Shown here in pieces: positions 42,774 to 52,304 of a DNA stretch of 64,000 nucleotides. Both the position numbers and the translations under genes were made by a program. The DNA is from Actinacidiphila oryziradicis. GTDB lineage: Bacteria; Actinomycetota; Actinomycetes; Streptomycetales; Streptomycetaceae. The notes under the pieces were generated by a model, which was not told the DNA's origin, made no database searches, and saw only the letters and a program-made list of their open reading frames with translations. Every line of letters starts with the position of its first letter. Positions within the stretch are counted from its first letter, which is position 1. The DNA is taken from the NCBI RefSeq assembly GCF_005047355.1, contig NZ_SUMC01000008.1, forward strand, positions 62,001-126,000. Reading direction: 5' to 3'.

Positions 42774-43019
42774 TCAGCCCGTGATGGGTAAACGAGGCTT
42801 GACTGACGTGACGAGGGTTCCCAAGCGCATCCGCTCGGTGGCCGTCGCGGCGGCGGTCAGGGTGGGAACGGCACCGAACCACGGCTGGTCGCGGAAGCTG
42901 CGCCAGGACAGGTGGTCATAGGTGTAGGCGGTGTGGAAGCCGAGATCTTCGGCTCGACGCCAGACTTTCTGGCCTTGGTGCCAGGGGTGGATCGGCAGGA
43001 TGACGGTACTCAGACGCAT
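42774..43019 (-). pseudogene. N-terminal fragment of an LLM oxidoreductase
   Basis: ATG 43019 opens MRLSTVILPIHPWHQGQKVW then RRAEDLGFHTAYTYDHLSWR and PWFGAVPTLTAAATATERMR before degenerating (81 codons, TGA). It is colinear with residues 3-80 of 37955-38860. The rest of the barrel is missing. Confidence 0.85.
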
Positions 43020-43313
43020 ACCTGTGAGCCTACGAGACCGTTGGCCTGGGACCGGGCCTGGGACCGGGCCTGGGACCGGCCGCAGCCGACGGCGGGCTGC
43101 CACCGCCCGCGCCTCCTGGGTCCGTCAGATGACTGGCGGGCGGCCCAGCGCTTGCGCCCCAGCAGTTACAAATCCCGGCCGTTATCTCCGGCACCGCAAC
43201 TTCCAGCTCTGGTTGGACCAATACCAGAACAGCCAGCGGTTTCACGCCGACAGCTCCTTCACGATCGGTGCACCCCTGGCCTGAGATCACCGGACGTACG
43301 GGAGGATGGGCAG
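43020..43313. other. Intergenic region with 12-bp tandem repeat
   Basis: GCCTGGGACCGG is repeated three times at about 43044-43080. A short plus-strand frame (about 43190-43283) reads NFQLWLDQYQNSQRFHADSS and ends in TGA. It looks like the end of a lost gene, but I cannot name it. The promoter for the HAD gene is at the right end. Confidence 0.4.
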
Positions 43314-44183
43314 GTGACCTCGACCTACCGGACCTCCGGGTCCCCGGAACCCTGTGCCCTGCCCGGCGTGCCGGAGAAGAAGCCCCGGCTGATCGCCACC
43401 GACCTCGACGGGACTCTGCTGCGTGACGACAAGACGGTCTCGGCCCGTACGATCGCCGCGCTGGCCGCCGCCGAGGACGCCGGCATCGAGGTCTTCTTCG
43501 TCACCGGCCGCCCGGCCCGCTGGATGGATGTGGTCGCCGAGCACACCGCCCGCCACGGCATGGCGATCTGCGCGAACGGCGCCGTCGTGTACGACCTGCA
43601 CCGCGGCCGGCTGCTCACCGCGTATCCGCTCGCCCCGCAGGACGGGCTCGCGGTCGTCGGCGCGCTACGGGCCGCCGTCCCCGGCACGGCCTTCGCGGTG
43701 GAGTTCACCGACAGCTTCGCGTACGAATCCCAGTACCTGCCGTACGACCCCGAGCCCGACCCGGTCATCGGTCCGGTGGAAGAACTGCTCGCCCCCGGGG
43801 CGCAGGGCGGCCGGCTGGTGCTGAAGCTGCTCGCCAGGCACACCGTTCTCGACCCGGACGCCTTCCTCGACGTGGCGCGGCGGGTCGCCGGTGAGCACGG
43901 CGAGATCACCCGGTCCAGCCCGTCGGCACTGCTGGAGATCAGCGGCACCGGGGTCAGCAAGGCCACGACGCTGGCGCGCTGCTGCGCTGAGCGCGGCATC
44001 ACCGCCGACGAGGTCGTCGCCTTCGGCGACATGCCGAACGACCTGGGCATGCTCTCCTGGGCCGGCACATCGTACGCCGTCGCCAACGCCCACCCCGCCG
44101 TGCTGGCGGCGACCACCCACCGTACGGCCGCGAACCAGGACGACGGCGTCGCGCTCGCGATCGAGCGGATCCTGGCGGGGTAG
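43314..44183 (+). CDS. HAD-superfamily phosphatase, Cof type
   Basis: GTG 43314 has GGGAGG 8 bp upstream. The 289-aa product has motif [13 protein letters not shown] after a short Pro-rich N-terminus, motif II VTGRP, a cap domain and the end block [20 protein letters not shown]. It is a paralogue of 25664-26473 (same length class, same motifs). The substrate is unknown. It converges on cydDC with a 5-bp gap. Confidence 0.93.
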   Translation: MTSTYRTSGSPEPCALPGVPEKKPRLIATDLDGTLLRDDKTVSARTIAALAAAEDAGIEVFFVTGRPARWMDVVAEHTARHGMAICANGAVVYDLHRGRLLTAYPLAPQDGLAVVGALRAAVPGTAFAVEFTDSFAYESQYLPYDPEPDPVIGPVEELLAPGAQGGRLVLKLLARHTVLDPDAFLDVARRVAGEHGEITRSSPSALLEISGTGVSKATTLARCCAERGITADEVVAFGDMPNDLGMLSWAGTSYAVANAHPAVLAATTHRTAANQDDGVALAIERILAG

Positions 44184-44188
44184 GCGGC

Positions 44189-47100
44189 CTACACCGGCAA
44201 GAGGTCGGCCTGCGCGGGCAGCAGGTCCGCTGCCCGCTCCCGTTCGAGCGTACGGCGGAATGGGCCGTCGGCCGCCGCCAACTCCTCGAAGGTGCCCCGC
44301 TGGACGGTGCGGCCCTGGTCGAGGACGAGGATCTCGTCGACGGCGCCCGGCACGCCGAGGCCCGCCAGGCGGTGGGTGATCATCAGCGTCGTGCGGCCCT
44401 CGGTGGCGGCGAGCAGGTCGGCGGTGAGCGCGTCGGCCGTCGGCAGATCCAGATGCTCGGCCGGTTCGTCGAGTACGAGAACCGGGAAGTCGGCCAGCAG
44501 CGCACGTGCCAGCGCGAGACGCTGCCGCTGGCCCCCCGACAACCGCGCGCCGTGCTCGCCGACGTCCAGGTCCAGGTCCAGGTCCAGGTCGAGACGGGCG
44601 GCGGCCAGCGCCGCCCGGAGCGCGCCGTCCTCCGCGTCCGGCCTGGCCAGGCGGACATTCTCGCGGACGGTGCTGTCGAAAATGTGCGCGTCCTGGGCGC
44701 AGAGCCCGACCATGCGGCGCACGGCGTCGCCGTCGAGCGAGGCGGCATCCTCCCCGGCGAGGGTGTACGTACCGCTCTCGCGGTCCAGGAAGCGCAGTAG
44801 CACATGCGCGAGGGTGGTCTTGCCCGAGCCGGACGGACCGACGACGGCGACCCGCCGGCCGGGGGCCAGTTCGAGGTCGATGCCGTCCAGCGCGGGCCGC
44901 GCCTGCCCGGGATGGCGGGCCGTCAGTCCTCGCACGGCCAGCGGGAACGGCGCCGTCGGCGCGACCGCCGGGCGCTCGGGCTCCCGCACCGGCTCGGGCG
45001 CGTCCAGCACCTCGTACACCCGGCGGGCCGCCGCCCGGCTGCGCTGCCGGTGCTGGACGGCCTGCGGCAGGCCGGCCACCGCCTCGAACGCGGCGAGCGG
45101 CGTGAGAACCACCACGGCCAGGGTCACACCATGCAGCGCCTGTACGCCAAGGAACGCGCAGACGGTGACGGTCATCCCGGCGACCAGCGCCATCAGCCCG
45201 GCGCCGAGCGCGGTGCTGGCGGCGGACCGCGCCGCGATCCGGGTCAACGTACGGTCGGCCCCGGCGGCGGCCTCCAGCCGGGCCGGCAGCGCACCCGCGA
45301 CCGTCAGCTCGGCCGTGCCGGTCAGCACCTCCACAACCTGCGTCGACAGCTCACCCCGCGCGGGCGCCAAGCGGCGCTCCGCCCGGCGCGACACCGCCGC
45401 GGACAGCGCCGGGACGCCCGCCCCGGCGGCCAGCAGCCCCACCGCGAGGGCGGCACCCGCCGCCGGCAGCAGCCACCCGGTGAAGACGGCCGTGGCGAGC
45501 GAGACGGTCACCGCCGCGCCCACTGGCAGCAGCCAGCGCAGGAAGTAGTCCTGCATCCCGTCGACATCCGCCACCAGCCGGGACAGCAGATCGCCCCGGT
45601 GCGTCTCCCGCAGCCCCGCCGGGGCCAGCCGCTCCAGCCTCCGGTAGACCGCCACCCGCAGATCCGCGAGCGCCCGGAACACCGCGTCATGCGCCACCAG
45701 CCGCTCCGCGTACCGGAACGCCGCCCGCCCCAGCCCGAACGTCCGCGTCGCCGTCACCGCCACCATCAGATACAGCACCGGCGGTTGCTGCGAGGCCCTG
45801 GCGATCAGCCATGCCGACGTCGCCATCAGCCCCACCGCACTGGCCGGCGCGAGCGCCCCCAGCAGCAGCGCGAGTGCGAACCGCCCCCGCAGCGGCCCTG
45901 CCATCGCTCGCACCCGCCTCAGGCCTGCGGCCCCGCTCACCCGGCCCCCCGCCGCCGTGGCCAAGCTCGGCTTCATCGCCCCTGCGGCGGGCTTCCCCCG
46001 CTCGCCCACCCGATTGCCGTCGACCGCCACCTCACCCCGGCGACCCCGCACCGCAGGCGTTCCCGCCACCACCGAGCCCGGCTCCATCACGCCTGCGGCG
46101 GGCTCTTCCGGGCCGCCCGCCCGATTGCCCGGCGCCACAACGTGAAGAGGAAGGGCCGAATCCCGCCCGCCCGCGCCTACAACGGAACCGGGCTGGGACC
46201 AAGACGAAGCCGAAGCAGACGGCCGCCCGGCGGGTGCGGCGTGGGCGGATGTCCGAGCCGGGCCGGCTCCCGCCGCCCAGTCCCCGACCCCCGCCCGCGC
46301 CGGTCCCCGGTCGTCCTCGCCAGCGGCCCCCGGCTGCGCGGCCGGCTCCACCGTGCCTGCGACGGGCTTCTCCCGCCAGCCCGGTGCCACAGTGTGAAGG
46401 GCCGGGGCGGAATCTTGCCCGGCAAGGGACGCAGCCTGCGCGAGTGTCCGGGGTGCCGGGTCTACCGCCCCCGCTTGACCGCCGGCTCCCGTCGGCACCG
46501 GCACCGGCCCCGGGCTGTCCTGGCCGCCCGCCGCCTGCGGCATCGTCGTGTCTGCGCCCGCCCGCTCACCTGACGTTTCCGGGTAATCGGGTGAGTGGGC
46601 GAGCGAACCCCCCGGCCCGAAGGGCCGGGCCGCAGCCACGTACAGCGTGCGGTCGGCCACGGCGAGCAGCGCCGGCCGGTGGACAACGAGGAGCACCGTG
46701 CGCCCCGCCGCCAGCCGCCGTACCGCCTCGACGACCCCCGCTTCGGTGTCGCCGTCGAGGTTGGCGGTCGGCTCGTCCAGCAGCAGCAGCGGACGGTCGG
46801 CCAGGAAAGCCCGGGCGAGGGCGACGCGCTGCCGCTGCCCTGCGGAGAGCCCGGCGCCGCCGTCACCTATGACGGCATCGGCGGAGTGGTCACCGGCGAA
46901 GTCACCGGCGAAGTCGAGCGCGCCGGCCTCACGCAGCGCGGCGCGCAGTTCCGCGTCGGACGCGGAGGGCCGGGCGAGGCGGACGTTCTCGGCGATGCTT
47001 CCGGCGAAGAGATAGGGCCGCTGGGGCACCCAGGCGATCTGCTCCCACCAGCTGCCGGGGGCGAGCTCCGAGAGATCGACACCGTCGACGAGGATCCGCC

Positions 47101-48268
47101 CGCCCGCGGCGGGAACGAACCCGAGCAGGGCGTTGAGGAGCGTGGTCTTACCGGCTCCGCTGGGCCCGGTGATGGCGACCGTCTCGCCGGGGGAGAGGGT
47201 GAGGGAGGTCTCGCCGAGCCGCCCGCCGTCCCGGACGACAAGCCGGTCGACCTCGATCACCGCCGTACGGAGATCGGGCGCGGGCACGGTGCCGGGTGCG
47301 AGCAGCGGGGCCTCCAGGACCGCGAAGACCTCCTCGGCGGCGGCGAGCCCTTCGGCGGCGGCGTGGTAGTGCGTGCCCACCTGCCGCAGTGGCAGATACG
47401 CCTCGGGGGCGAGGACAAGTACGACCAGCCCGGTGTAGAGGTCGAGGTCGCCGTGGACGAGGCCCATGCCGATCGTCACCGCGACCAGGGCGACCGAAAT
47501 GGTCGAGAGCAGTTCCAGCGCGAAGGACGAGATGAAGGCGATGCGCAAAGTGCGGAGTGTGGCGCGCCGGTAGTCGGCCGTGATGGTGCGGATCGCCTCG
47601 GCCTGGGCCTTGGCCCGCCCGAAGACCTTCAAGGTCGGCAGCCCGGCGACAACATCGAGGAAGTGCCCGGACAGCCGGGCGAGCAGCCGCCACTGCCGGT
47701 CCATGCGGGCCTGGGTGGCCCAGCCGATGAGCACCATGAAGACAGGGATCAGCGGCAGCGTCAGGGTGATGATGAGCGCGGAGACCCAGTCCTCGGTGAC
47801 GATCCGCCCGAGTACGGCGACGGGGACGACGATGGCGAGCCCGAGTTGTGGCACGTATCGCGCGAAGTAGTCGTCGAGGGCGTCGACCCCGCGGGTGGCG
47901 AGCGCGGTGAGCTCGCCGACCCGCTGCCCGCCCAGCCAGGACGGCCCCAGCTCAGTCGCACGGGCGAGCAGCCGCCGCCGCAGCTCGGACTTGACGGAGG
48001 CGCTGGCCCGGTGGGCGCAGAGTTCGGTGAGCCAGGCGACTGCCGCGCGGCCGGCCGCGACGGCGGCGAGCAGCAGCAGCGGGTTGCGCAGCTCACCGAT
48101 GCCGTAGCCGTGCTGGAAACCGCCGACGACGATCTGGGCGATGAGCATGGCCTGGGCGATCACCAGCGCCGCCCCGGCAAGACCGAGGAGGACTGAGGCA
48201 CCGACGAACCATCGGGCGGCGCCGGCGTACTTGAGCAGCCGGGGGTCGACAGGTTTCACGTGAAACAT
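44189..48268 (-). CDS. cydDC: CydD-CydC fusion ABC transporter for cytochrome bd assembly
   Basis: ATG 48268 (MFHVKPVDPRLL) gives 1359 aa. The CydD half (about 1-545) has six helices, Walker A GPSGAGKTTLLNALL near 368 and signature LSAGQRQRVALARAFL. A disordered Ala/Pro/Gly/Arg linker of about 235 residues (550-785) follows. The CydC half has its own Walker A GPSGSGKTTLAHVLL near 1143 and signature LSGGQRQRLALARALL. CydDC exports thiols needed for haem insertion into cytochrome bd. The fusion is typical of streptomycetes; the linker is long. The stop of cydB is 5 bp upstream, and a parS site overlaps the start. Confidence 0.95.
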   Translation of the reverse strand: MFHVKPVDPRLLKYAGAARWFVGASVLLGLAGAALVIAQAMLIAQIVVGGFQHGYGIGELRNPLLLLAAVAAGRAAVAWLTELCAHRASASVKSELRRRLLARATELGPSWLGGQRVGELTALATRGVDALDDYFARYVPQLGLAIVVPVAVLGRIVTEDWVSALIITLTLPLIPVFMVLIGWATQARMDRQWRLLARLSGHFLDVVAGLPTLKVFGRAKAQAEAIRTITADYRRATLRTLRIAFISSFALELLSTISVALVAVTIGMGLVHGDLDLYTGLVVLVLAPEAYLPLRQVGTHYHAAAEGLAAAEEVFAVLEAPLLAPGTVPAPDLRTAVIEVDRLVVRDGGRLGETSLTLSPGETVAITGPSGAGKTTLLNALLGFVPAAGGRILVDGVDLSELAPGSWWEQIAWVPQRPYLFAGSIAENVRLARPSASDAELRAALREAGALDFAGDFAGDHSADAVIGDGGAGLSAGQRQRVALARAFLADRPLLLLDEPTANLDGDTEAGVVEAVRRLAAGRTVLLVVHRPALLAVADRTLYVAAARPFGPGGSLAHSPDYPETSGERAGADTTMPQAAGGQDSPGPVPVPTGAGGQAGAVDPAPRTLAQAASLAGQDSAPALHTVAPGWREKPVAGTVEPAAQPGAAGEDDRGPARAGVGDWAAGAGPARTSAHAAPAGRPSASASSWSQPGSVVGAGGRDSALPLHVVAPGNRAGGPEEPAAGVMEPGSVVAGTPAVRGRRGEVAVDGNRVGERGKPAAGAMKPSLATAAGGRVSGAAGLRRVRAMAGPLRGRFALALLLGALAPASAVGLMATSAWLIARASQQPPVLYLMVAVTATRTFGLGRAAFRYAERLVAHDAVFRALADLRVAVYRRLERLAPAGLRETHRGDLLSRLVADVDGMQDYFLRWLLPVGAAVTVSLATAVFTGWLLPAAGAALAVGLLAAGAGVPALSAAVSRRAERRLAPARGELSTQVVEVLTGTAELTVAGALPARLEAAAGADRTLTRIAARSAASTALGAGLMALVAGMTVTVCAFLGVQALHGVTLAVVVLTPLAAFEAVAGLPQAVQHRQRSRAAARRVYEVLDAPEPVREPERPAVAPTAPFPLAVRGLTARHPGQARPALDGIDLELAPGRRVAVVGPSGSGKTTLAHVLLRFLDRESGTYTLAGEDAASLDGDAVRRMVGLCAQDAHIFDSTVRENVRLARPDAEDGALRAALAAARLDLDLDLDLDVGEHGARLSGGQRQRLALARALLADFPVLVLDEPAEHLDLPTADALTADLLAATEGRTTLMITHRLAGLGVPGAVDEILVLDQGRTVQRGTFEELAAADGPFRRTLERERAADLLPAQADLLPV
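48253..48266. promoter_or_regulatory. parS site (ParB-binding) overlapping the cydDC start
   Basis: GTTTCACGTGAAAC is a perfect palindrome and equals the core of the Streptomyces parS consensus (tGTTTCACGTGAAACa). It covers the first codons of cydDC (FHVK). Streptomyces chromosomes have about twenty such sites concentrated around oriC, where ParB forms the segregation complex. I found no other perfect copy in this window. Confidence 0.9.
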
Positions 48269-48273
48269 TCCCC

Positions 48274-49278
48274 TCAGTGAGCGGACTCGGCGATGTGCTG
48301 GACGCCGATGCGCTTGCGGAAGACCCAGTAGGTCCAGCCCTGGTAGACCATCACAAGCGGTGTGGCGACAGCCGCGCACCACGTCATGATTTTGAGGGTG
48401 TATGCGCCCGAGGAGGCATTGGAGACGGTAAGGCTCGTGCCGCCGTGCAGTGAGGTCGGCATGACATCCGGGAAGAGCGCCAGGAAGAGCATGGCGACGG
48501 TTGCCGCGATCGCGATCCCCGAGAAGGCGAACGCCCAGCCCTCCCGTCCGCGCTGGTTCATCACGAGCGTGGCGACCAGCGCGAGCGCGGCGACCAGCAG
48601 GGCAGGCAGGCTCCTGGCGTTCCCGTGCTGGTACTGCGTCCACAGCAGGAAGGCCAGGGCGAGTGCGATCGTGACCGCGCCCAGCCGCAGGGTGAGCTTC
48701 CGGGCCCGCATCCGGATGTCGCCGACCGTCTTGAGCGCGGTGAAGACGGTGCCGTGCAGGGTGAAGAGGGCGAGGGTCGTGAGCCCGCCGAGGATGGCGT
48801 ACGGGTTGATCAGGTCGCCCGTGCCACCGACGTAATCCAGATGCCGGTCGATCCTGACTCCGCGCACGATGTTGGCGAAGACGGCCCCCCACAGGAAGGC
48901 CAGCACGACCGAGGACCAGAACAGCACATTCTCCCAGACGTTCTGCCAGCGCTCCTCATCCCTCTTGTGCCGGTACTCGAAGCTGAGTACGCGGACGATC
49001 AGGCTGAGCAGGATGACGAGAAGCGGCAGGTAGAAGCCGGAGAAGAGGGTGGCGTACCAGTCGGGGAACGCGGCGAAGGTCGCGCCTGCGGCAGCGATCA
49101 CCCACACCTCGTTGCCGTCCCAGACGGGTCCGATGGTGTTGATGAGGACCCGGCGTTCCTGACGGTCGCGGGCCAGCAGCTTGGTGAGGACGCCAACACC
49201 GAAGTCGAATCCCTCAAGGAAGAAGTAGCCGGTCCACAGGACGGCGATGACGACGAACCAGAGGTCGTAGAGGTGCAT
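48274..49278 (-). CDS. cydB: Cytochrome bd oxidase subunit II
   Basis: The 334-aa product starts at ATG 49278, 20 bp after cydA. The family start is LWFVVIAVLWTGYFFLEGFDFGVG. Other features are GPVWDGNEVWVIAAAGATFAAFP and about nine membrane helices. With CydA it forms the quinol-oxidising bd-type terminal oxidase. It is the second gene of cydA-cydB-cydDC. Confidence 0.97.
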   Translation of the reverse strand: MHLYDLWFVVIAVLWTGYFFLEGFDFGVGVLTKLLARDRQERRVLINTIGPVWDGNEVWVIAAAGATFAAFPDWYATLFSGFYLPLLVILLSLIVRVLSFEYRHKRDEERWQNVWENVLFWSSVVLAFLWGAVFANIVRGVRIDRHLDYVGGTGDLINPYAILGGLTTLALFTLHGTVFTALKTVGDIRMRARKLTLRLGAVTIALALAFLLWTQYQHGNARSLPALLVAALALVATLVMNQRGREGWAFAFSGIAIAATVAMLFLALFPDVMPTSLHGGTSLTVSNASSGAYTLKIMTWCAAVATPLVMVYQGWTYWVFRKRIGVQHIAESAH

Positions 49279-49298
49279 GAGCCGGGATCCCCGTCCTC

Positions 49299-50819
49299 TC
49301 AGTAGGCGAAGGCCAGCGGCTTGTCGGAATCGTCATCGGATCCGGAGCCGAGCTTGGTGGGCGGGTTGAGGTCGCTGTCCGTCAACTCGGCGGGGCCTGC
49401 CTTGGCGTACTTGACCATCAGCTTCACCTCGACGACGGCGAGGACGGCGTAGAGCGAGGTGAAGACGACGAGCGAGGTGATGACCTCGGCGAGCGAGACT
49501 CCGGGGGAGACCGCGGCGGAGGTCTTCAGTACTCCGTAGACGACCCATGGCTGGCGGCCGGTCTCGGTGAAGATCCATCCCCAGGAGGTGGCTATCAACG
49601 GGAAGCCCATGGTGAGCAGCCCGATCCGCCAGAACCACTTCGAGGGGGCCGGGGCGAGCTCCCGTTCCTTCGTCAGCATCAGTTTCAGCGGCTCGTCGTC
49701 GGTGGTGCGGTGCTGCTCGGCGAGCCAGAACTTCTTCCGGACCAGCCAGCGTCCGACGAAGCCGAAGGCTATCGAGACGCCGCCGAAACCGATCATCCAC
49801 CGGTAGGACCAGTACGCGGTGGGGATGTTGGGCTCGTAGTCTCCGGGGCCGTATTTCTGCTGCTCGGCCTTGTTGACGTCCTTGATCCCGGGGATCTTGG
49901 CGCTGAAGTCGTTCTTGGCGAGGAAGGAGAGCAGCCCGGGAACTTCGATGGCGACCGTGTTGTGGCCCTTGGCGACGTTGCCGTAGGCGAAGATCGAGAA
50001 GGGCGCGGGGGCCTGGCTGTCCCAGAGCGCCTCGGCGGCCGACATCTTCATCGGCTGCTGCTCGTACATCACCTTGCCGAGGGAGTCGGCGCTGATGACG
50101 GTGAGCAGCCCGGCGACGACGGCGGTGGTCAGGCCCAGCCGGAGCGAGGTGCGCATGACCTTCAGATGGCGCTTGCGTATGAGGTGGTAGCAGGCGATGC
50201 CGACCATGAAGGCGGCTCCGACGAGGAACGCGGAGCTGATGACGTGGAAGAAGTTCACCACGGCCGTCTCCTGGAAGAGCACGGCGGCGATGTCGGTGAG
50301 CTGGGCGCGCTTGCTGCCGTCCGCCTTCTCCACGATCTTGTAGCCGACCGGCTGCTGCATCCAGGCGTTGGCGGCGAGGATGAAGTACGCGGACAGCACG
50401 GTGCCGAAGGCAACGATCCAGATGGTGGCGGCGTGCAGCTTCTTCGGGAGCCTGTCCTTGCCGAAGATCCACAGGCCGATGAAGGTCGACTCGAAGAAGA
50501 AGGCTATGAGCGCCTCGAAGGCGAGCGGGGCGCCGAAGACATCACCGACGAAGCGTGAGTAGGCCGACCAGTTCATGCCGAACTGGAATTCCTGGACCAG
50601 ACCGGTGGCCACACCCATGGCGATGTTGATCAGGAAGAGCTTGCCCCAGAAGTTGGCGGCCTTGAGGTAGTGCTCCTTGCCGCTGCGTACCCAGGCTGTC
50701 TGCAGACCGGCGGTGAGGAAGGCTAGGGAGATCGTCAGGGGGACGAAGAGGAAGTGGTAGACGGTGGTGATGCCGAACTGCCATCGCGCGACGCTGACCG
50801 TGTCGAGGGCGAGCTGCAC
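49299..50819 (-). CDS. cydA: Cytochrome bd oxidase subunit I
   Basis: GTG 50819 (VQLALDTVSVARWQFGITTVYHFLF) has GGAGA upstream. The 506-aa product has His in the TTVYHFLFVPL helix and Met/His haem-ligand helices (FQFGMNWSAYSRFVG, VVNFFHVISSAFLVG). There is a short Q-loop, as in the cydA of Gram-positives. It is the first gene of the cyd operon. A Rex box lies 50-67 bp upstream, so expression should follow NADH/NAD+ ratio and oxygen limitation. Confidence 0.97.
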   Translation of the reverse strand: MQLALDTVSVARWQFGITTVYHFLFVPLTISLAFLTAGLQTAWVRSGKEHYLKAANFWGKLFLINIAMGVATGLVQEFQFGMNWSAYSRFVGDVFGAPLAFEALIAFFFESTFIGLWIFGKDRLPKKLHAATIWIVAFGTVLSAYFILAANAWMQQPVGYKIVEKADGSKRAQLTDIAAVLFQETAVVNFFHVISSAFLVGAAFMVGIACYHLIRKRHLKVMRTSLRLGLTTAVVAGLLTVISADSLGKVMYEQQPMKMSAAEALWDSQAPAPFSIFAYGNVAKGHNTVAIEVPGLLSFLAKNDFSAKIPGIKDVNKAEQQKYGPGDYEPNIPTAYWSYRWMIGFGGVSIAFGFVGRWLVRKKFWLAEQHRTTDDEPLKLMLTKERELAPAPSKWFWRIGLLTMGFPLIATSWGWIFTETGRQPWVVYGVLKTSAAVSPGVSLAEVITSLVVFTSLYAVLAVVEVKLMVKYAKAGPAELTDSDLNPPTKLGSGSDDDSDKPLAFAY

Positions 50820-50867
50820 GTCACGTCTCCTTCCTGGCGGTGGTGGTGACACTTGGTGAGCTTGTGA

Positions 50868-50885
50868 AAGTGAACGCATTCACAA
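50868..50885. promoter_or_regulatory. Rex operator upstream of cydA
   Basis: Read on the cyd strand, the site is TTGTGAATGCGTTCACTT. It matches the Rex consensus TTGTGAA-n4-TTCACAA at all but the last two positions. Rex represses cydABCD in S. coelicolor when NADH is low. A further TTGTGAA half-site is visible adjacent (50862-50868). Confidence 0.85.
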
Positions 50886-50897
50886 ACCAAGTATCGC

Positions 50898-50940
50898 GCG
50901 CCTGCTTTCACCCCTTGACACCGGGGTCAAAAGCAGGCGC
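50898..50940 (-). terminator. Terminator of hisC
   Basis: An 11-bp perfect outer stem (GCGCCTGCTTT, AAAGCAGGCGC) plus an inner ACCCC/GGGGT stem. It lies 44 bp past the hisC stop and just before the cydA promoter. Confidence 0.75.
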
Positions 50941-50983
50941 TTCCGGCTACCCGCCAGGATTTGAGCCCGCATCGGAGCCAGCG

Positions 50984-52084
50984 CTAGAGCTCCTTGCGGA
51001 ACGCCTCCGCCATGCGAAGCAGCAGGTCATTGGCCTGGGTCTCACCGATCGTGATCCGTACCCCTTCGCCTGCGAACGGCCGGACCGTCACCCCTGCGGC
51101 CTCCGCCGCCGCCGCGAAATCCGCCGTCCGCTCCCCCAGCCGCAGCCATACGAAGTTCGCCTGGGTCGCCGGCACCGTCCAGCCCTGGGCGGTAAGCCCC
51201 TCGTAAACCCGGGCACGCTCCGCTACCAGCGCCTCCACCCGCTCCATCAGCGCGCCTTCGGCACGCAGCGACGCCACCGCCGCGTCCTGCGCGAGCTGGC
51301 TCACCCCGAACGGAACCGCCGTCTTGCGCAGCGCTTCCGCGACCGGCTCGTGGGCGACAGCGAAACCGATCCGCAGGCCCGCCAGGCCGTAGGCCTTGGA
51401 GAAAGTGCGCAGCACCGCGACATTGGGGCGGTCGCGGTAGATCTCGATACCGTCCGGGATCTCCTCCCCTTCACCTTCGGCGGCACGGATGAACTCCTTG
51501 TACGCCTCGTCCAGCACGACGAGCACGTCCTGCGGCACCCGGTCCAGGAACCGCTCCAGCGCGGCTCGGCTGACCGCCGTGCCGGTGGGGTTGTTGGGGT
51601 TGCAGACGAAGATGAGGCGGGTGCGGTCGGTGATCGCGTCCGCCATGGCGTCCAGATCGTGTGTCTCGTCCGCGGCCAGCGGCACCTGCACGGCGGTCGC
51701 GCCGCTGATCCGGGTGATGATCGGGTACGCCTCGAAGGACCGCCAGGCGTACATCACCTCGTCGCCGGGCCCCGAGGTGATCTGAACCAGCTGCTGTGCG
51801 ACCCCGACCGATCCGGTGCCGGCCGCGATGTGCGATTCCGGCACCCCGAGGTGCTCGGCCAGCTCTACGGTCAACGCGGCGCAGGCCAGGTCCGGGTAGC
51901 GGTTGAAGCTGCGCGCGGTGGCGATGGCCACTTCCAGCACTCCGGGCAGCGGCGGGTACGGGTTCTCGTTGGAGGACAGCTTGTACGCGGGCGCTCCGTC
52001 ATCCTCCACTGCCGGGGGCCGGCCCGGCTTGTAGGTGGGAATGCCTTCCAGTACTTCGCGCAGTTTGGGGCTCTTCGGGGTCAT
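50984..52084 (-). CDS. hisC: Histidinol-phosphate aminotransferase
   Basis: The start is ATG 52084 ([21 protein letters not shown]); ATG 52090 is two codons earlier. The 366-aa product has the fold type I motifs [23 protein letters not shown] and the PLP lysine in [13 protein letters not shown]. It catalyses transamination of imidazole acetol phosphate to histidinol phosphate. It is not in a his operon here. A second HisC-like gene is usual in streptomycetes, and substrate overlap with aromatic amino acids is possible. Confidence 0.93.
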   Translation of the reverse strand: MTPKSPKLREVLEGIPTYKPGRPPAVEDDGAPAYKLSSNENPYPPLPGVLEVAIATARSFNRYPDLACAALTVELAEHLGVPESHIAAGTGSVGVAQQLVQITSGPGDEVMYAWRSFEAYPIITRISGATAVQVPLAADETHDLDAMADAITDRTRLIFVCNPNNPTGTAVSRAALERFLDRVPQDVLVVLDEAYKEFIRAAEGEGEEIPDGIEIYRDRPNVAVLRTFSKAYGLAGLRIGFAVAHEPVAEALRKTAVPFGVSQLAQDAAVASLRAEGALMERVEALVAERARVYEGLTAQGWTVPATQANFVWLRLGERTADFAAAAEAAGVTVRPFAGEGVRITIGETQANDLLLRMAEAFRKEL

Positions 52085-52304
52085 GACCACACCCTACGAG
52101 GGGGCGCGACGGCACAGGGAAGGGCCGTACAACGCCCTGCACGCCTGTGGCGTACGCCGTGGCGCGCATCCCTCTTACAGGTGAGTTGACGTATCTCCGT
52201 TATCCGTTCCAAGGGACAGAAGATCGCCTCCGAAGGCACCTACCCATCGGTGATTCCGGTGTGCCACCTGCGCTTTCAAGGTCGAGCTGGGCATTCTCTC
52301 TTGG

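Noticed and set aside
46595..48196. 533-codon rightward frame inside cydDC
   Set aside because: It is an antisense shadow; the leftward frame has complete Walker and signature motifs.
50945..50983. tRNA-like 3' end (CTCAAATCC on the minus strand) after hisC
   Set aside because: The putative T stem halves do not pair and no acceptor partner exists. It is probably spacer between the hisC stop and its terminator.
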